This document shows positions 45,511 to 53,116 of a stretch of 53,116 nucleotides of DNA, piece after piece. Every line of letters starts with the position of its first letter. The stretch's first letter is position 1. Source of the DNA: Tychonema litorale BBK16 (GTDB lineage: Bacteria > Cyanobacteriota > Cyanobacteriia > Cyanobacteriales > Microcoleaceae); NCBI RefSeq assembly GCF_021648855.1, contig NZ_JAKJHX010000024.1, positions 1,517-54,632 of the forward strand. Reading direction: 5' to 3'. Position numbers and translations under genes: made by a program. The notes below the pieces were generated by a model. The model worked only from the letters and a program-made list of their open reading frames with translations, searched no databases and had not been told where the DNA came from.

Positions 45511-47382
45511 ATGGTCACATCGCAAGCCCAGTCACCACCAGCTCAAAGCCTGATCCAAAAGGACTCCCAAGCCTTACAGCGCCTCCGCCACACCAGCGCT
45601 CACATCTTGGCAATGGCCGTGCAAACTCTGTTTCCAGAGACAAAAGTGACGATCGGGCCAACTACAGAAACAGGCTTTTACTACGACTTTGACAGAAAAC
45701 AACCATTTACACCCGAAGACTTGGGCAAACTTGAGGCAGAAATGCGGCGGATTATTCAAGCGAATCTGCCCGTAATTTGCGAAATAGTAGAGCGCGAACA
45801 AATTCGGGATGAAATCATCGAATTAGGTGAACCATACAAACTAGAAATACTCGACAGCATCCCAGAAACAGCGACAATTACTCGTTACTTTATTGGCAGT
45901 CCAGATGCTGGAAAATTGTCAGATTTAAGCGTCAATTCAGAACCTTCTTTGATTGAACAAATTACACTTCCTCCCAGCCAATATTGGTGGGATTTGTGTG
46001 CGGGGCCTCACGTAAACTTTACAGGAGAAATCAATCCCAATGCTTTTGCTTTAGAAAGTGTTGCTGGAGCTTATTGGCGCGGCGATGAAAAGAAACCAAT
46101 GCTGCAACGCATCTACGGTACTGCTTGGGAAACACCGGAACAATTGCAAGCTTATTTGCAGCAAAAAGCAGCAGCTAAATTGCGCGATCATCGTAAAATT
46201 GGTCAAGACTTAAAACTATTTAGCATTCAAGAAGATGCTGGTGGCGGTTTAGTATTTTGGCATCCTCGCGGAGCAGCAATTCGCTATATCATTGAGGATT
46301 ATTGGAGAAAAGCTCACCTAGATTCTGGCTACGAACTGCTTTACACTCCACACGTAGCTAATCTCGATTTGTGGAAAACATCGGGACATTTCGACTTCTA
46401 TAAAGAGAATATGTTCGACTCGATGGATGTGGAAGAACAGGCTTATCAAATCAAGCCGATGAATTGTCCTTTTCACGTTTTGACCTACAAACACGAACCT
46501 CATTCTTATCGAGAATTGCCCTTAAGATGGGCAGAATTAGGGACTGTTTACCGTTACGAGCGATCGGGAGTTTTGCACGGCTTGATGCGGGTTCGCGGAT
46601 TTACCCAAGATGATGCTCACATTTTCTGTTTACCCGACCAAATTGCTGGTGAGATTCTGGGAGTTTTGAATCTGACAGAGCAAATCTTATCAGACTTTGG
46701 CTTTAAGAATTATGAGGTAAATTTGTCCACTCGTCCCGCTAAGTCGGTGGGAACCGATGAGGTGTGGGATTTGGCGACAGCAGCTTTGATTGAAGCTTTG
46801 GATGCGAAAGGTTGGGATTATGTTACAGATGAGGGCGGCGGTGCTTTCTATGGGCCGAAGATTGATATTAAGATTCAAGATGCGATCGGCAGATTGTGGC
46901 AATGTTCTACTATTCAGGTAGATTTTAATTTGCCTGAAAGGTTTGATATGCAATATGTCGCCACTGACGGAACCAAACAGCGACCGATTATGATTCACCG
47001 GGCGATATTTGGTTCTCTAGAGCGTTTCTTTGGAATTTTGATCGAAAACTATGCGGGGGATTTCCCCCTATGGTTAGCACCTATGCAAGTGCGAATCTTG
47101 CCTGTTAGCAATGACCAAGAAGAATACGCTAAATCAGTTGCTGATTCCTTAAAAAAAGCAGGATTTCGAGTTGAGATCGATCGCAGCGCTGAACGTTTGG
47201 GCAAACAAATTCGGAATGCAGAATTAGAGAAAATTCCAGTTGTGATTGTGGTAGGCAAAAAAGAAGTAGCAGAACAAACTTTGAGCGTGCGGACAAGGAA
47301 ACAGGGAGATATCGGTATGTTAACTATGCCAGATTTGGAAAGTCGGCTACAGTTAGCTGTTGAGGAAAAAGTGACGATTTAG
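45511..47382 (+). CDS. thrS: Threonyl-tRNA synthetase (TGS-less, Zur-linked paralogue)
   Basis: A 623-residue class II synthetase. It starts directly with the editing-associated domain (LRHTSAHILAMAVQTLFP) and lacks the N-terminal TGS domain of ordinary ThrRS. The catalytic core spans about 245-505 and the anticodon-binding domain about 515-615. The catalytic zinc ligands remain: C319 (MNCPFHV), H370 (DDAHIF) and H496 (MIHRAIFGS). It should charge tRNA-Thr in the cytoplasm. The Zur-like box suggests it replaces a housekeeping ThrRS when zinc is scarce, perhaps by holding zinc more tightly. A housekeeping copy is expected elsewhere. The downstream lipoprotein gene follows after 66 bp. Confidence 0.93.
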   Translation: MVTSQAQSPPAQSLIQKDSQALQRLRHTSAHILAMAVQTLFPETKVTIGPTTETGFYYDFDRKQPFTPEDLGKLEAEMRRIIQANLPVICEIVEREQIRDEIIELGEPYKLEILDSIPETATITRYFIGSPDAGKLSDLSVNSEPSLIEQITLPPSQYWWDLCAGPHVNFTGEINPNAFALESVAGAYWRGDEKKPMLQRIYGTAWETPEQLQAYLQQKAAAKLRDHRKIGQDLKLFSIQEDAGGGLVFWHPRGAAIRYIIEDYWRKAHLDSGYELLYTPHVANLDLWKTSGHFDFYKENMFDSMDVEEQAYQIKPMNCPFHVLTYKHEPHSYRELPLRWAELGTVYRYERSGVLHGLMRVRGFTQDDAHIFCLPDQIAGEILGVLNLTEQILSDFGFKNYEVNLSTRPAKSVGTDEVWDLATAALIEALDAKGWDYVTDEGGGAFYGPKIDIKIQDAIGRLWQCSTIQVDFNLPERFDMQYVATDGTKQRPIMIHRAIFGSLERFFGILIENYAGDFPLWLAPMQVRILPVSNDQEEYAKSVADSLKKAGFRVEIDRSAERLGKQIRNAELEKIPVVIVVGKKEVAEQTLSVRTRKQGDIGMLTMPDLESRLQLAVEEKVTI

Positions 47383-47448
47383 GGTAAAATAAGCTGGGAA
47401 TATAAATTATTCCTAAAATTAAAAGTCTCAAGCAACAAGGTAAAATCC

Positions 47449-48027
47449 ATGAAATCTCAAGTCTTTGCTCTGTTAGTAACCATTTGCTTAGTATCTGGGT
47501 GTACCAGCCAGCCTGATATTGTTGCGACTGCTCCCGCATCAGCTCCCAACAAAGCAGAAAACGCTGCTGCTGTCAATACCCAAGTTGCTGCCGCCAATCC
47601 TGAAGAAAGTAAAAAAGAAGTTGCCGCGACAACACAAACATGGATAGATACCGTCACATCCGGTAAACCAACTGTTGTCGATGATGTTGTGGCACTGTAC
47701 AGCCCGGATGCCATTCTCTGGGCAACTGTATCAGAGCAAAAGCGCGATAGTGCCCAGGAACTTCGGGATTATTTTGAGGTTTTTGCCAAGCAGCCTAATT
47801 TGAAAGCTGAGGGCTATAAACCGGTGATTCGAGTCTATGATAATGTGGCAATTAATAGCGGATATTACACTTTTACCTATGACGGTGAAGGTGGCAAGAA
47901 AAAAATTGTTCCGGCTCGATATACCTTTGTTTATCAGAAGGGGAATGACGGCAAGTGGATGATTCTCGATCATCACTCTTCTGCAATTCCTAAAGCTCCT
48001 CAAGGGCTGAAGGCAGCAGTTGATTAG
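47449..48027 (+). CDS. Iota-class carbonic anhydrase-like lipoprotein
   Basis: 192 residues. A lipoprotein signal ends at LVSGC (C18), followed by an Ala/Pro-rich linker and an NTF2/SnoaL-like domain (about 55-182; ATTQTWIDTVTSGKPT, LYSPDAILWATVS, DNVAINSGYYTFTY, ARYTFVY). It ends with HHSS (175-178) in MILDHHSSAIP. The HHSS motif in a CaMKII-association-type fold marks the iota carbonic anhydrases (COG4337), and the Anabaena enzyme of this class has been reported to work without a metal. Such an enzyme in the periplasm would keep CO2/bicarbonate exchange running without zinc. It follows thrS by 66 bp on the same strand. A general SnoaL-like protein is the alternative. Confidence 0.7.
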   Translation: MKSQVFALLVTICLVSGCTSQPDIVATAPASAPNKAENAAAVNTQVAAANPEESKKEVAATTQTWIDTVTSGKPTVVDDVVALYSPDAILWATVSEQKRDSAQELRDYFEVFAKQPNLKAEGYKPVIRVYDNVAINSGYYTFTYDGEGGKKKIVPARYTFVYQKGNDGKWMILDHHSSAIPKAPQGLKAAVD

Positions 48028-48160
48028 TCAGCATTTTGAATTAGCCTTTTAGTTGACATTAATTGATTTTTAATTGAAAGGCTGGTTCACAAGCCGATAG
48101 AAAGACGCAATTCTTGGCTTAAGCTGAAATGCCCATTACTTCAATTATCTATTGACTATT

Positions 48161-49228
48161 ATGCAATCAGCCAGCCACAGAAGGTCTTTTGATGTGCATT
48201 GGCAAGAGAATCTCTCAGATTATGTCACTGCAATTTGTTGGTCACTAGATGGAGATTTATTAGCAGCTTGTTCTGCCGCCGGAGAAGTCTTAATATGGCA
48301 AGATATAGAGGAACAATCATTCCTTTTGCAGTCAGCGGGGGACTGTTCAACAGATTGTTTGAACTTTTCCTATGACGGGCAGTTTTTGGCGGCCGGCGGA
48401 CAGGATGGAGTTTTGAGAATTTGGAGTATGAATTCGCTGAAGTTAGTCGCCCAGTTGGAGAATCCTCGTCGGTGGATTGACCAACTTGCGTGGCATCCTA
48501 CTTGCAATCAAGTTGCTTTTAGTTTGGGTAAAAAAGTCCAAATTTGGGATGCTGAATCGAGAAGTGCGATCGCCGACTTGAACTTTGAAAATTCTTCGAT
48601 TTTCGGCATCGCTTGGCATCCCCAGGGCAAGCATTTAGCGGCTACTGGTTCTAAAGGTGTGAAGATTTGGAATGCCCTACGCTGGGATGAAGTACCTAGA
48701 AAATTAGAAATACCTTCGGCTAGTGGTGCGATCGCCTGGTCTGCGGATGGTCAACGGATTGCTGTTGCTAATCTTGATGATAACATTGCTATTGCTAAAT
48801 TGAGCGACCTCAAACCGGGTTTTATGGGCGGTTTTCCGGGTAAAATTCGGAAATTGGCTTGGTCTGATATTAATACTGAATTAGGAGTACCGGTGTTGGC
48901 TGTTGCTAGCGGTAATGTAGTGGGAATATTGGAAAAACAATTTGATGAATCGGCTGGATGGGATGGCTGGGTGTTAGATTCTGATTTAGATATTGTGCAA
49001 GATATTGCTTTTCAACCGGGGACGTTTCATTTAGCTTCTGCTTCTGATGATGGTCAAGTTTTGTTGTGGTATGAAGCTGAACAACTTGCTCAATTGCTGA
49101 CAGGTGCTAGCAGTGGTTTTTCTTGCTTGGCTTGGCATCCCCAAGGCTATAAATTGGCTGCGGGCGGACAAGCAGGGGAAATATTAATCTGGAAAAGGGA
49201 TGACAGCGAGGCACGATCGCAAATCTGA
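48161..49228 (+). CDS. WD40-repeat protein
   Basis: A 355-residue protein made almost entirely of about eight WD40 blades, each ending in a variant of W-D, for example EVLIWQDIE, VLRIWSMNS, KVQIWDAES, GVKIWNALR, QVLLWYEAE and EILIWKRDD. Blades five and six are divergent (DDNIAIAKLSD, GNVVGILEKQ). There is no signal or membrane segment. The fold is a beta-propeller scaffold for protein contacts. ATG at 48161 (MQSASHRR) chosen over a TTG three codons upstream. It lies in the zinc island between the carbonic anhydrase-like gene and the phosphatase pseudogene; its role there is unknown. Confidence 0.85.
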   Translation: MQSASHRRSFDVHWQENLSDYVTAICWSLDGDLLAACSAAGEVLIWQDIEEQSFLLQSAGDCSTDCLNFSYDGQFLAAGGQDGVLRIWSMNSLKLVAQLENPRRWIDQLAWHPTCNQVAFSLGKKVQIWDAESRSAIADLNFENSSIFGIAWHPQGKHLAATGSKGVKIWNALRWDEVPRKLEIPSASGAIAWSADGQRIAVANLDDNIAIAKLSDLKPGFMGGFPGKIRKLAWSDINTELGVPVLAVASGNVVGILEKQFDESAGWDGWVLDSDLDIVQDIAFQPGTFHLASASDDGQVLLWYEAEQLAQLLTGASSGFSCLAWHPQGYKLAAGGQAGEILIWKRDDSEARSQI

Positions 49229-49248
49229 CTTAAATACCCGGTTTCTCT

Positions 49249-49294
49249 CTTAGTCTGCGAAGGCAGACTTCATTTGTGTAGTAGCGGTTTCAAG
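49249..49294. repeat. TTGAAACCGCTACTACACAAA repeat family, copy 2
   Basis: Inverted relative to the copy at 44551-44600 and about 87 percent identical by eye. It lies between the WD40 gene and the phosphatase-like pseudogene. Confidence 0.75.
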
Positions 49295-49373
49295 AGACTG
49301 TTGGCGAATTCACAGAGTATTTCAACCCTCACCTCTGAAACAGCACTCGCCGTGATTTTAGAGGAGTTGGGTT

Positions 49374-49640
49374 GCTGATGCTAATACTTTGTTTTGCGGG
49401 CGATCGGGCTTAGCATTTGAGTATCAACTATAGCTAAATATTATCAATAACTGGGTAATGACACTTGATTCTCAGGAGCCACCTGGAACTGTGTCTGCAA
49501 CAGCGCGAAGGGCTATCGGAGTGGGGAATGTGGATCTGCTCAGCGGACAAGCAACTTATACTCTCTACGACCCAGATACAGATACCGTGAAGTTCCGAAA
49601 CCTCTCTTACAGCACGCGCAAAGGGTTTCAACCTTCTTGA
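49374..49640 (+). pseudogene. C-terminal duplicate of the ligand-lost phosphatase-like gene
   Basis: 89 codons in one frame matching the last part of the gene at 44724-45452: ADANTLFCGRSGLAFEYQ, an in-frame TAG at 49431, then NIINNWV, LDSQEPPGTVSATARRAIGV, and an end RKGFQPS. The first 36 bases are nearly identical to 45189-45224, so the duplication is fairly recent. The N-terminal two-thirds are absent and no start is available before the TAG. It is therefore a non-functional partial copy. Confidence 0.88.
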
Positions 49641-49666
49641 CTCCCGAATTAGAATTATCAGCTAGT

Positions 49667-49681
49667 TGACACAGATTATCA
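49667..49681 (+). promoter_or_regulatory. Weak Zur-like half-palindrome before the Crp-family gene
   Basis: TGACACAGATTATCA keeps the right half (ATTATCA) of the Zur palindrome but differs at three positions in the left half. A second ATTATCA half-site lies 27 bp upstream. It is 44 bp before the chosen start of the regulator gene. Confidence 0.3.
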
Positions 49682-49725
49682 ATTAATTTAAACTGTACGT
49701 TGTATCCAAAGTAGCGGTGAATCCC

Positions 49726-50295
49726 ATGACTTTTTCCACCTACACTCCAGCCTTGTACCCCAGTCTCAGACAGCAGACTTTCACCCACCGTCAGTTGCTA
49801 CCCATGCCCTTTAACGGCTTGCTGCGGATTGAACGGGGAGCCGTCCGAGCCGTGACTTGGAGCGAACAGGGAACACCAATAACCTTGGGATATTGGGGAG
49901 TTGGAGACGTACTCGGTCAGTCCTTGTCAGGTGTTCAACCTTATCAAATTGAGTCCAAAACTCCTGTAGAAGTTAGTTACATTCCTCAAAATTTATGCTA
50001 TCAATCCTTAGATGAAGTTTTCAGACATCTTCAGCAAACTCAAGAATTTTTCTGCATTGTTCGCAGCGATTGTCTGCGCGATCGACTGTTGCAACTATTA
50101 GCTTGGTTAGCAAAAAAATTTGGTCGGGAAGTAGCACAAGGAGTTTTGATCGATCTAAGATTGACTCACCAGGAGATTTCTGAGGCGATGGGAATTACGC
50201 GGATTACGGTGACGCGGCTGATGTGTCGGCTGGAGGAGGAGGGAATTATCGATCGCACTCGCCCTCAATACATTGTTTTAACTTCCCGTTTGTAA
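49726..50295 (+). CDS. Crp/Fnr-family transcription regulator
   Basis: A 189-residue protein from the ATG at 49726 (a GTG three codons upstream is possible). About 15-110 is a reduced cyclic-nucleotide-binding-type beta-roll (LLRIERGAVRAVTWSEQGTP, then TLGYWGVGDVLGQSLSG). A dimer helix follows, then a winged helix-turn-helix (LTHQEISEAMGITRITVTRLM, about 150-170). The cAMP phosphate-binding residues of Crp are not recognisable, so the ligand, if any, is unknown. Short Crp-like regulators of this kind are common in cyanobacteria, such as the NtcA/PatB relatives. Its position inside the zinc island suggests, but does not show, a local role. Confidence 0.8.
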   Translation: MTFSTYTPALYPSLRQQTFTHRQLLPMPFNGLLRIERGAVRAVTWSEQGTPITLGYWGVGDVLGQSLSGVQPYQIESKTPVEVSYIPQNLCYQSLDEVFRHLQQTQEFFCIVRSDCLRDRLLQLLAWLAKKFGREVAQGVLIDLRLTHQEISEAMGITRITVTRLMCRLEEEGIIDRTRPQYIVLTSRL

Positions 50296-50398
50296 CATGG
50301 GATTAATCTGGAAAAGGTTGACATTGAAGTGTTTTTGAGTCATCAGCTAGCTGAGCAATAATTCTAGGGCTTGCGCTTTAAGCACATCTGAGATAGCA

Positions 50399-50413
50399 TG
50401 ATAATGATTATCA
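50399..50413 (+). promoter_or_regulatory. Zur-box-like operator 3 (perfect palindrome)
   Basis: TGATAATGATTATCA is an exact match to the cyanobacterial Zur consensus TGATAATnATTATCA and is a perfect palindrome around its central base. It lies 131 bp before the ATG of the His-rich COG0523 gene, in the 249-bp gap after the Crp-family gene. The distance implies a promoter near 50400-50440 and a long leader. Confidence 0.85.
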
Positions 50414-50544
50414 TAGTCGATATAGTCCAATACAGGCGATCGCACCTAAATTTTGGCTGGGAAGTGATATCCACAAAAGCTTTGGGATACTTAGCAGCTT
50501 TCTGAACTAACAGCAGGGCATCTACAATTAATCAACGAGGGACA

Positions 50545-51621
50545 ATGACTAATCTCACTGTACAAACCCCAGATTTAATTTCCGATTTTCCCAAAAAAGG
50601 AATGCCAGTAACTATAATTACCGGCTTTCTCGGCAGTGGAAAAACGACTTTACTCAATCAGATACTCAAAAATCGTCAAGATTTAAAAGTTGCAGTTTTA
50701 GTTAACGAATTTGGCGATATTAACATCGATTCGCAGCTTTTAGTTTCTACCGAAGATGACATGGTAGAACTGAGCAACGGCTGTATTTGTTGTACCATCA
50801 ACGAAGGCTTAGTCGATGCCGTCTACCGAGTTTTAGAGCGGGAAGACCGTATCGACTGCATGGTGATTGAAACTACCGGAATTGCCGACCCACTGCCGAT
50901 TATATTAACATTTCTTGGCACAGAATTGCGGGATTTCACAAGTCTAGATTCTGTACTGACTGTAGTCGATAGCGAAACATTCACTACCGATCATTTTGAG
51001 AGCGAAGCAGCTTTAAAACAAGTAGCATTTGCAGATATCGTGCTGATGAACAAAACTGATTTAGCTTCTTCAGAAAAAGTAGAAGAGTTAGAAGCTTACA
51101 TTCGCACAATCAAGGAAGGAGCGAGAATTTTATACTCTCAACATGGTGAAGTTCCTTTACCCTTAATTTTGGGTGTGGGTTTGACGCAAGCCGATCTTTT
51201 CGATAGTTTTGAAACTGAGGAAAAACACGAGGATCACGAACATCATCACGAACATGAGCATCATCACGAACATCATCATGAGCATCACGAACATCATCAC
51301 AAACATGAGCATCATGGACATCACTCCAATCACTTAGATAATGACGGATTTGTTTCGCTATCATTTCAGAGCGATCGACCTTTTGATCTCCACAAATTCC
51401 AAGAATTTCTCACCGAAGAAATGCCCTTCGATGTATTTCGGGCAAAAGGGATTCTCTGGTTTGAAGACAGTCCGATGAGACACATTTTTCAACTCAGCGG
51501 CGCGCGCTATGAACTAGATGCTTGCGAATGGTTAACTCCACCTAAGAATCAACTCGTAGTCATCGGCCGTAATTTAGATACCGCTCAAATTCTAGAACAA
51601 CTTAATAATTGTTTAGTTTAA
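50545..51621 (+). CDS. COG0523 metallochaperone GTPase with CxCC and His-rich loop
   Basis: A 358-residue GTPase. Walker A is GFLGSGKTT (27-35), the metal motif NGCICCT is at 78-84 (C80, C82, C83), and the guanine motif NKTD follows. A loop at 228-263 has more than twenty histidines. The CobW_C domain spans about 265-355. This is the classic layout of Zur-regulated zinc metallochaperones that hand zinc to essential enzymes; the His loop would store or sense zinc. The perfect Zur palindrome upstream fits. It precedes folE by about 400 bp on the same strand. The metal specificity is inferred from context; cobalt or iron are alternatives in the family. Confidence 0.92.
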   Translation: MTNLTVQTPDLISDFPKKGMPVTIITGFLGSGKTTLLNQILKNRQDLKVAVLVNEFGDINIDSQLLVSTEDDMVELSNGCICCTINEGLVDAVYRVLEREDRIDCMVIETTGIADPLPIILTFLGTELRDFTSLDSVLTVVDSETFTTDHFESEAALKQVAFADIVLMNKTDLASSEKVEELEAYIRTIKEGARILYSQHGEVPLPLILGVGLTQADLFDSFETEEKHEDHEHHHEHEHHHEHHHEHHEHHHKHEHHGHHSNHLDNDGFVSLSFQSDRPFDLHKFQEFLTEEMPFDVFRAKGILWFEDSPMRHIFQLSGARYELDACEWLTPPKNQLVVIGRNLDTAQILEQLNNCLV

Positions 51622-52017
51622 GATTTCGTCAATCTAAGCATCAGGTTTAGCGTTCTAGCTGATACATTTTACATTTAATTCTGCCGTTAGTAGTTGCAGT
51701 TTTTGACAGCAAAAACCGTGTAATAGCAATTTTTTATGAGGCTGCATACATCTCGATCCCCCCTAACCCCCCTTAATAAGGGGGGGACAAGATTCCGATC
51801 AAAGTCCCCCTTCTTAAGGGGGATTTAGGGGGATCGAGATATATGCAACAACTCATTAAATTGGTGTAACTACCAATGGCTAGTTTTACAGTGTCAGTCA
51901 TAAAACTCATCCCAAATAAATCTAAATATTTTAATGTTGCATTTTGTAAATATTGTTATAATCAGGTGGCAACTAAAAGTCCAGACCCACTGTCAAACAT
52001 TTTCACAAACTGCAAGC
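51622..52017. other. Intergenic region before folE
   Basis: A 396-bp gap holding the hairpin repeat copy D and, at 51952-51960, a TATAAT-like -10 hexamer that is the best promoter candidate for folE. I do not find a convincing Zur palindrome here. Confidence 0.5.
51743..51847. repeat. G/C-run hairpin repeat, copy D
   Basis: A 105-bp imperfect palindrome with outer arms TGCATACATCTCGATC and GATCGAGATATATGCA around the family interior (CCCCCCTTAATAAG, GGGGGGGACAAGA, AAAGTCCCCC). Its outer arms differ from the other three copies but are complementary to each other. It is not in a MITE. Confidence 0.85.
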
Positions 52018-52668
52018 ATGACTTTATCTACTCGTCCAGAACTGACTTCTCCAAATGGTGTAGTGTCATCAATTCCTACCCAATCTCAACCCCCTGTCTC
52101 AGATGAAGAAATGAGACAAGCAGTGCGTACATTGCTGCTAGGATTGGGAGAAGACCCAGACCGTGAAGGGTTACGAGATACACCAAAACGAGTTGTCAAA
52201 GCCTTGCAGTTTCTAACTGGAGGTTATCGTCAATCTCTCGACGAACTGCTCAATGGAGCGGTGTTCACAGAAAATGCTAACGAAATGGTGTTAGTGCGGG
52301 ACATTGATATTTTCAGTTCTTGCGAACACCATATTCTGCCAATTATTGGCAAAGCACACGTTGCGTACATTCCTAGCGGGAAAGTAATTGGACTGTCGAA
52401 AATTGCTCGAATTTGTGAAATGTACGGCCGCAGATTGCAAGTACAAGAACGCTTAACTGCACAAATTGCGGATGCACTTCAAGGATTGCTAAAACCTCAA
52501 GGTGTAGCAGTTGTAATTGAGGCAACTCATATGTGTATGGTAATGCGCGGCGTGCAAAAACCAGGTTCTTGGACTGCGACTTCAGCAATGCGTGGTGTGT
52601 TTGCTGAAGATTCCAGAACTCGTCAAGAATTCATGAGCTTAATCGCACACAAATCAAGCTTTCACTAG
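52018..52668 (+). CDS. folE: GTP cyclohydrolase I
   Basis: A 216-residue type IA enzyme that makes dihydroneopterin triphosphate from GTP, the first step of folate and pterin synthesis. Zinc ligands are C102 and H105 in SSCEHHILP and C173 in THMCMVMRG. Other signatures are [17 protein letters not shown] and [11 protein letters not shown]. The ATG at 52018 (MTLSTRP) is chosen; an in-frame ATG 28 codons upstream would add a leader foreign to the family. FolE paralogues next to Zur-regulated COG0523 genes are a known zinc-sparing theme, so this may be a second copy. Its downstream neighbour is the broken hisI. Confidence 0.95.
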   Translation: MTLSTRPELTSPNGVVSSIPTQSQPPVSDEEMRQAVRTLLLGLGEDPDREGLRDTPKRVVKALQFLTGGYRQSLDELLNGAVFTENANEMVLVRDIDIFSSCEHHILPIIGKAHVAYIPSGKVIGLSKIARICEMYGRRLQVQERLTAQIADALQGLLKPQGVAVVIEATHMCMVMRGVQKPGSWTATSAMRGVFAEDSRTRQEFMSLIAHKSSFH

Positions 52669-52831
52669 CTAGAATGGTCTGCGAAAACTTGCGTGTTTGC
52701 AGGCTGAACAAAGAAAAGAGAGTCATATTGGATTACCATATTTCTCTCTTTCCTTTTCCTCCCTTTCCTCCCTCTGTACTCTCTGTGGTAAAAAATCTTA
52801 GTTGAGGAAATACAACTCCTGTAAATTGAAT

Positions 52832-53068
52832 ATGAATCAAAAATATTTGTGGATTGAAGCTTTAAAATTTAACGATCGAGGTTTGATTCCGGCGATCGCC
52901 CAGGATGATCGAGATGGTACTATTTTAATGATGGCGTGGATGAACAAAGAGTCGATCGAGCAGACTCTAGCTACAGGAGAAGCACACTATTGGAGCCGAT
53001 CGCGATCGGAATTTTGGCACAAAGGCGCGACATCCGGGCACATCCAAAAAGTCAAACAAATATTTTAC
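52832..53068 (+). pseudogene. hisI: Phosphoribosyl-AMP cyclohydrolase, truncated by an insertion
   Basis: The first 79 codons match His[21 protein letters not shown], then [20 protein letters not shown] and the strand KVKQIFY. HisI opens the purine ring of phosphoribosyl-AMP in histidine synthesis and needs zinc. Right after TTTTAC (codon 79) the sequence changes to one matching an IS end. The Asp-rich and Cys-containing C-terminal half, with all metal ligands, is missing up to the window edge. A stand-alone HisI near Zur-linked genes would be a zinc-limitation paralogue. If the remaining half lies beyond the element, the gene is interrupted rather than truncated. Confidence 0.75.
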
Positions 53069-53116
53069 CAAAAAACTGGGTCTAAAGCCCCTTCTTCAGT
53101 GGCCGGCTTTAATTCG
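53069..53116 (+). mobile_element. IS200/IS605-type left end, runs off the window
   Basis: The sequence after the TTAC at 53065-53068 is CAAAAAACTGGGTCTAAAGC, followed by an imperfect hairpin with arms TAAAGCC and GGCTTTA (53082-53112). The same arrangement occurs at 39766-39722 on the minus strand. A terminal hairpin set a few bases inside a TTAC target fits the single-strand IS200/IS605 (IS608-like) elements. The transposase and right end are outside the window. Confidence 0.6.

Noticed and set aside
51110..51364. Minus-strand frame rich in Asp, Val and His opposite the His-rich loop
   Set aside because: It is the reverse of the CAT/CAC-rich His loop of the COG0523 gene and has no independent support.
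51940..51965. Zur box upstream of folE
   Set aside because: The A/T-rich stretch lacks the paired TGATAAT and ATTATCA halves; only a TATAAT-like -10 could be supported.

Overview
The window looks like chromosome from a filamentous, non-heterocystous-type cyanobacterium (Oscillatoriales, Microcoleus/Oscillatoria-like; this placement is inference). Direct support: many GCGATCGC (HIP1) sites, heptanucleotide tandem repeats, dense palindromic interspersed repeats, and photosynthetic genes (cpcT, petL, a GUN4-domain protein, sulfolipid genes, a CruA/CruP-type carotenoid cyclase). There is no rRNA and a single tRNA.

Layout. 0-3 kb: a tandem hairpin repeat, a GH57 glycosidase, a YdcF-like protein, and a tRNA-Arg(CCU) split by a 249-nt group I intron. 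3-8.2 kb: a zinc-ribbon/GUN4 protein and two signalling proteins (response regulator-histidine kinase; GAF-GAF-PAS class III nucleotide cyclase). 8.2-12.3 kb: a transposase remnant, then sqdX, a small membrane protein, sqdB and cpcT, all on the minus strand. 12.6-22 kb: petL, aroB, a TPR protein, an SPFH protein, folP, tpiA, a PCP_red mini-protein, a decayed DUF433/DUF5615 toxin-antitoxin pair, an amphipathic-repeat membrane protein and ftsH. 22.5-29.2 kb: one 2249-residue protein joining a methyltransferase, three glycosyltransferase modules, an OGT/SPINDLY-like module and four copies of an unnamed helical repeat. 29.2-42.6 kb: mixed housekeeping and accessory genes separated by two copies of a 197-bp MITE and other repeats, including an integrase-like/lysozyme fusion, a DUF21 protein lacking CBS domains, an N-acetylglucosamine kinase family protein, an aspartoacylase-like protein, an M23 lipoprotein and the carotenoid cyclase.

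42.9-53.1 kb is the most coherent region and reads as a zinc-limitation island. Three good Zur-box-like palindromes lie in front of a COG0523 GTPase without CxCC, a TGS-less threonyl-tRNA synthetase, and a second COG0523 GTPase with CxCC and a very His-rich loop. Around them are two metallophosphatase-fold proteins with substituted metal ligands, a lipoprotein resembling the metal-free iota-class carbonic anhydrases, a WD40 protein, a Crp-family regulator, folE and a hisI-like gene. Paralogues of zinc enzymes next to COG0523 genes are an established zinc-sparing theme. New or little-described here are the probable metal-free carbonic anhydrase and the ligand-depleted phosphatases in the same block. 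The hisI copy is cut after codon 79 by what looks like the left end of an IS200/IS605 element, just 3' of a TTAC target, and a C-terminal duplicate of one phosphatase lies decayed beside the Crp-family gene.

All assignments come from reading the sequence; no database search was run.
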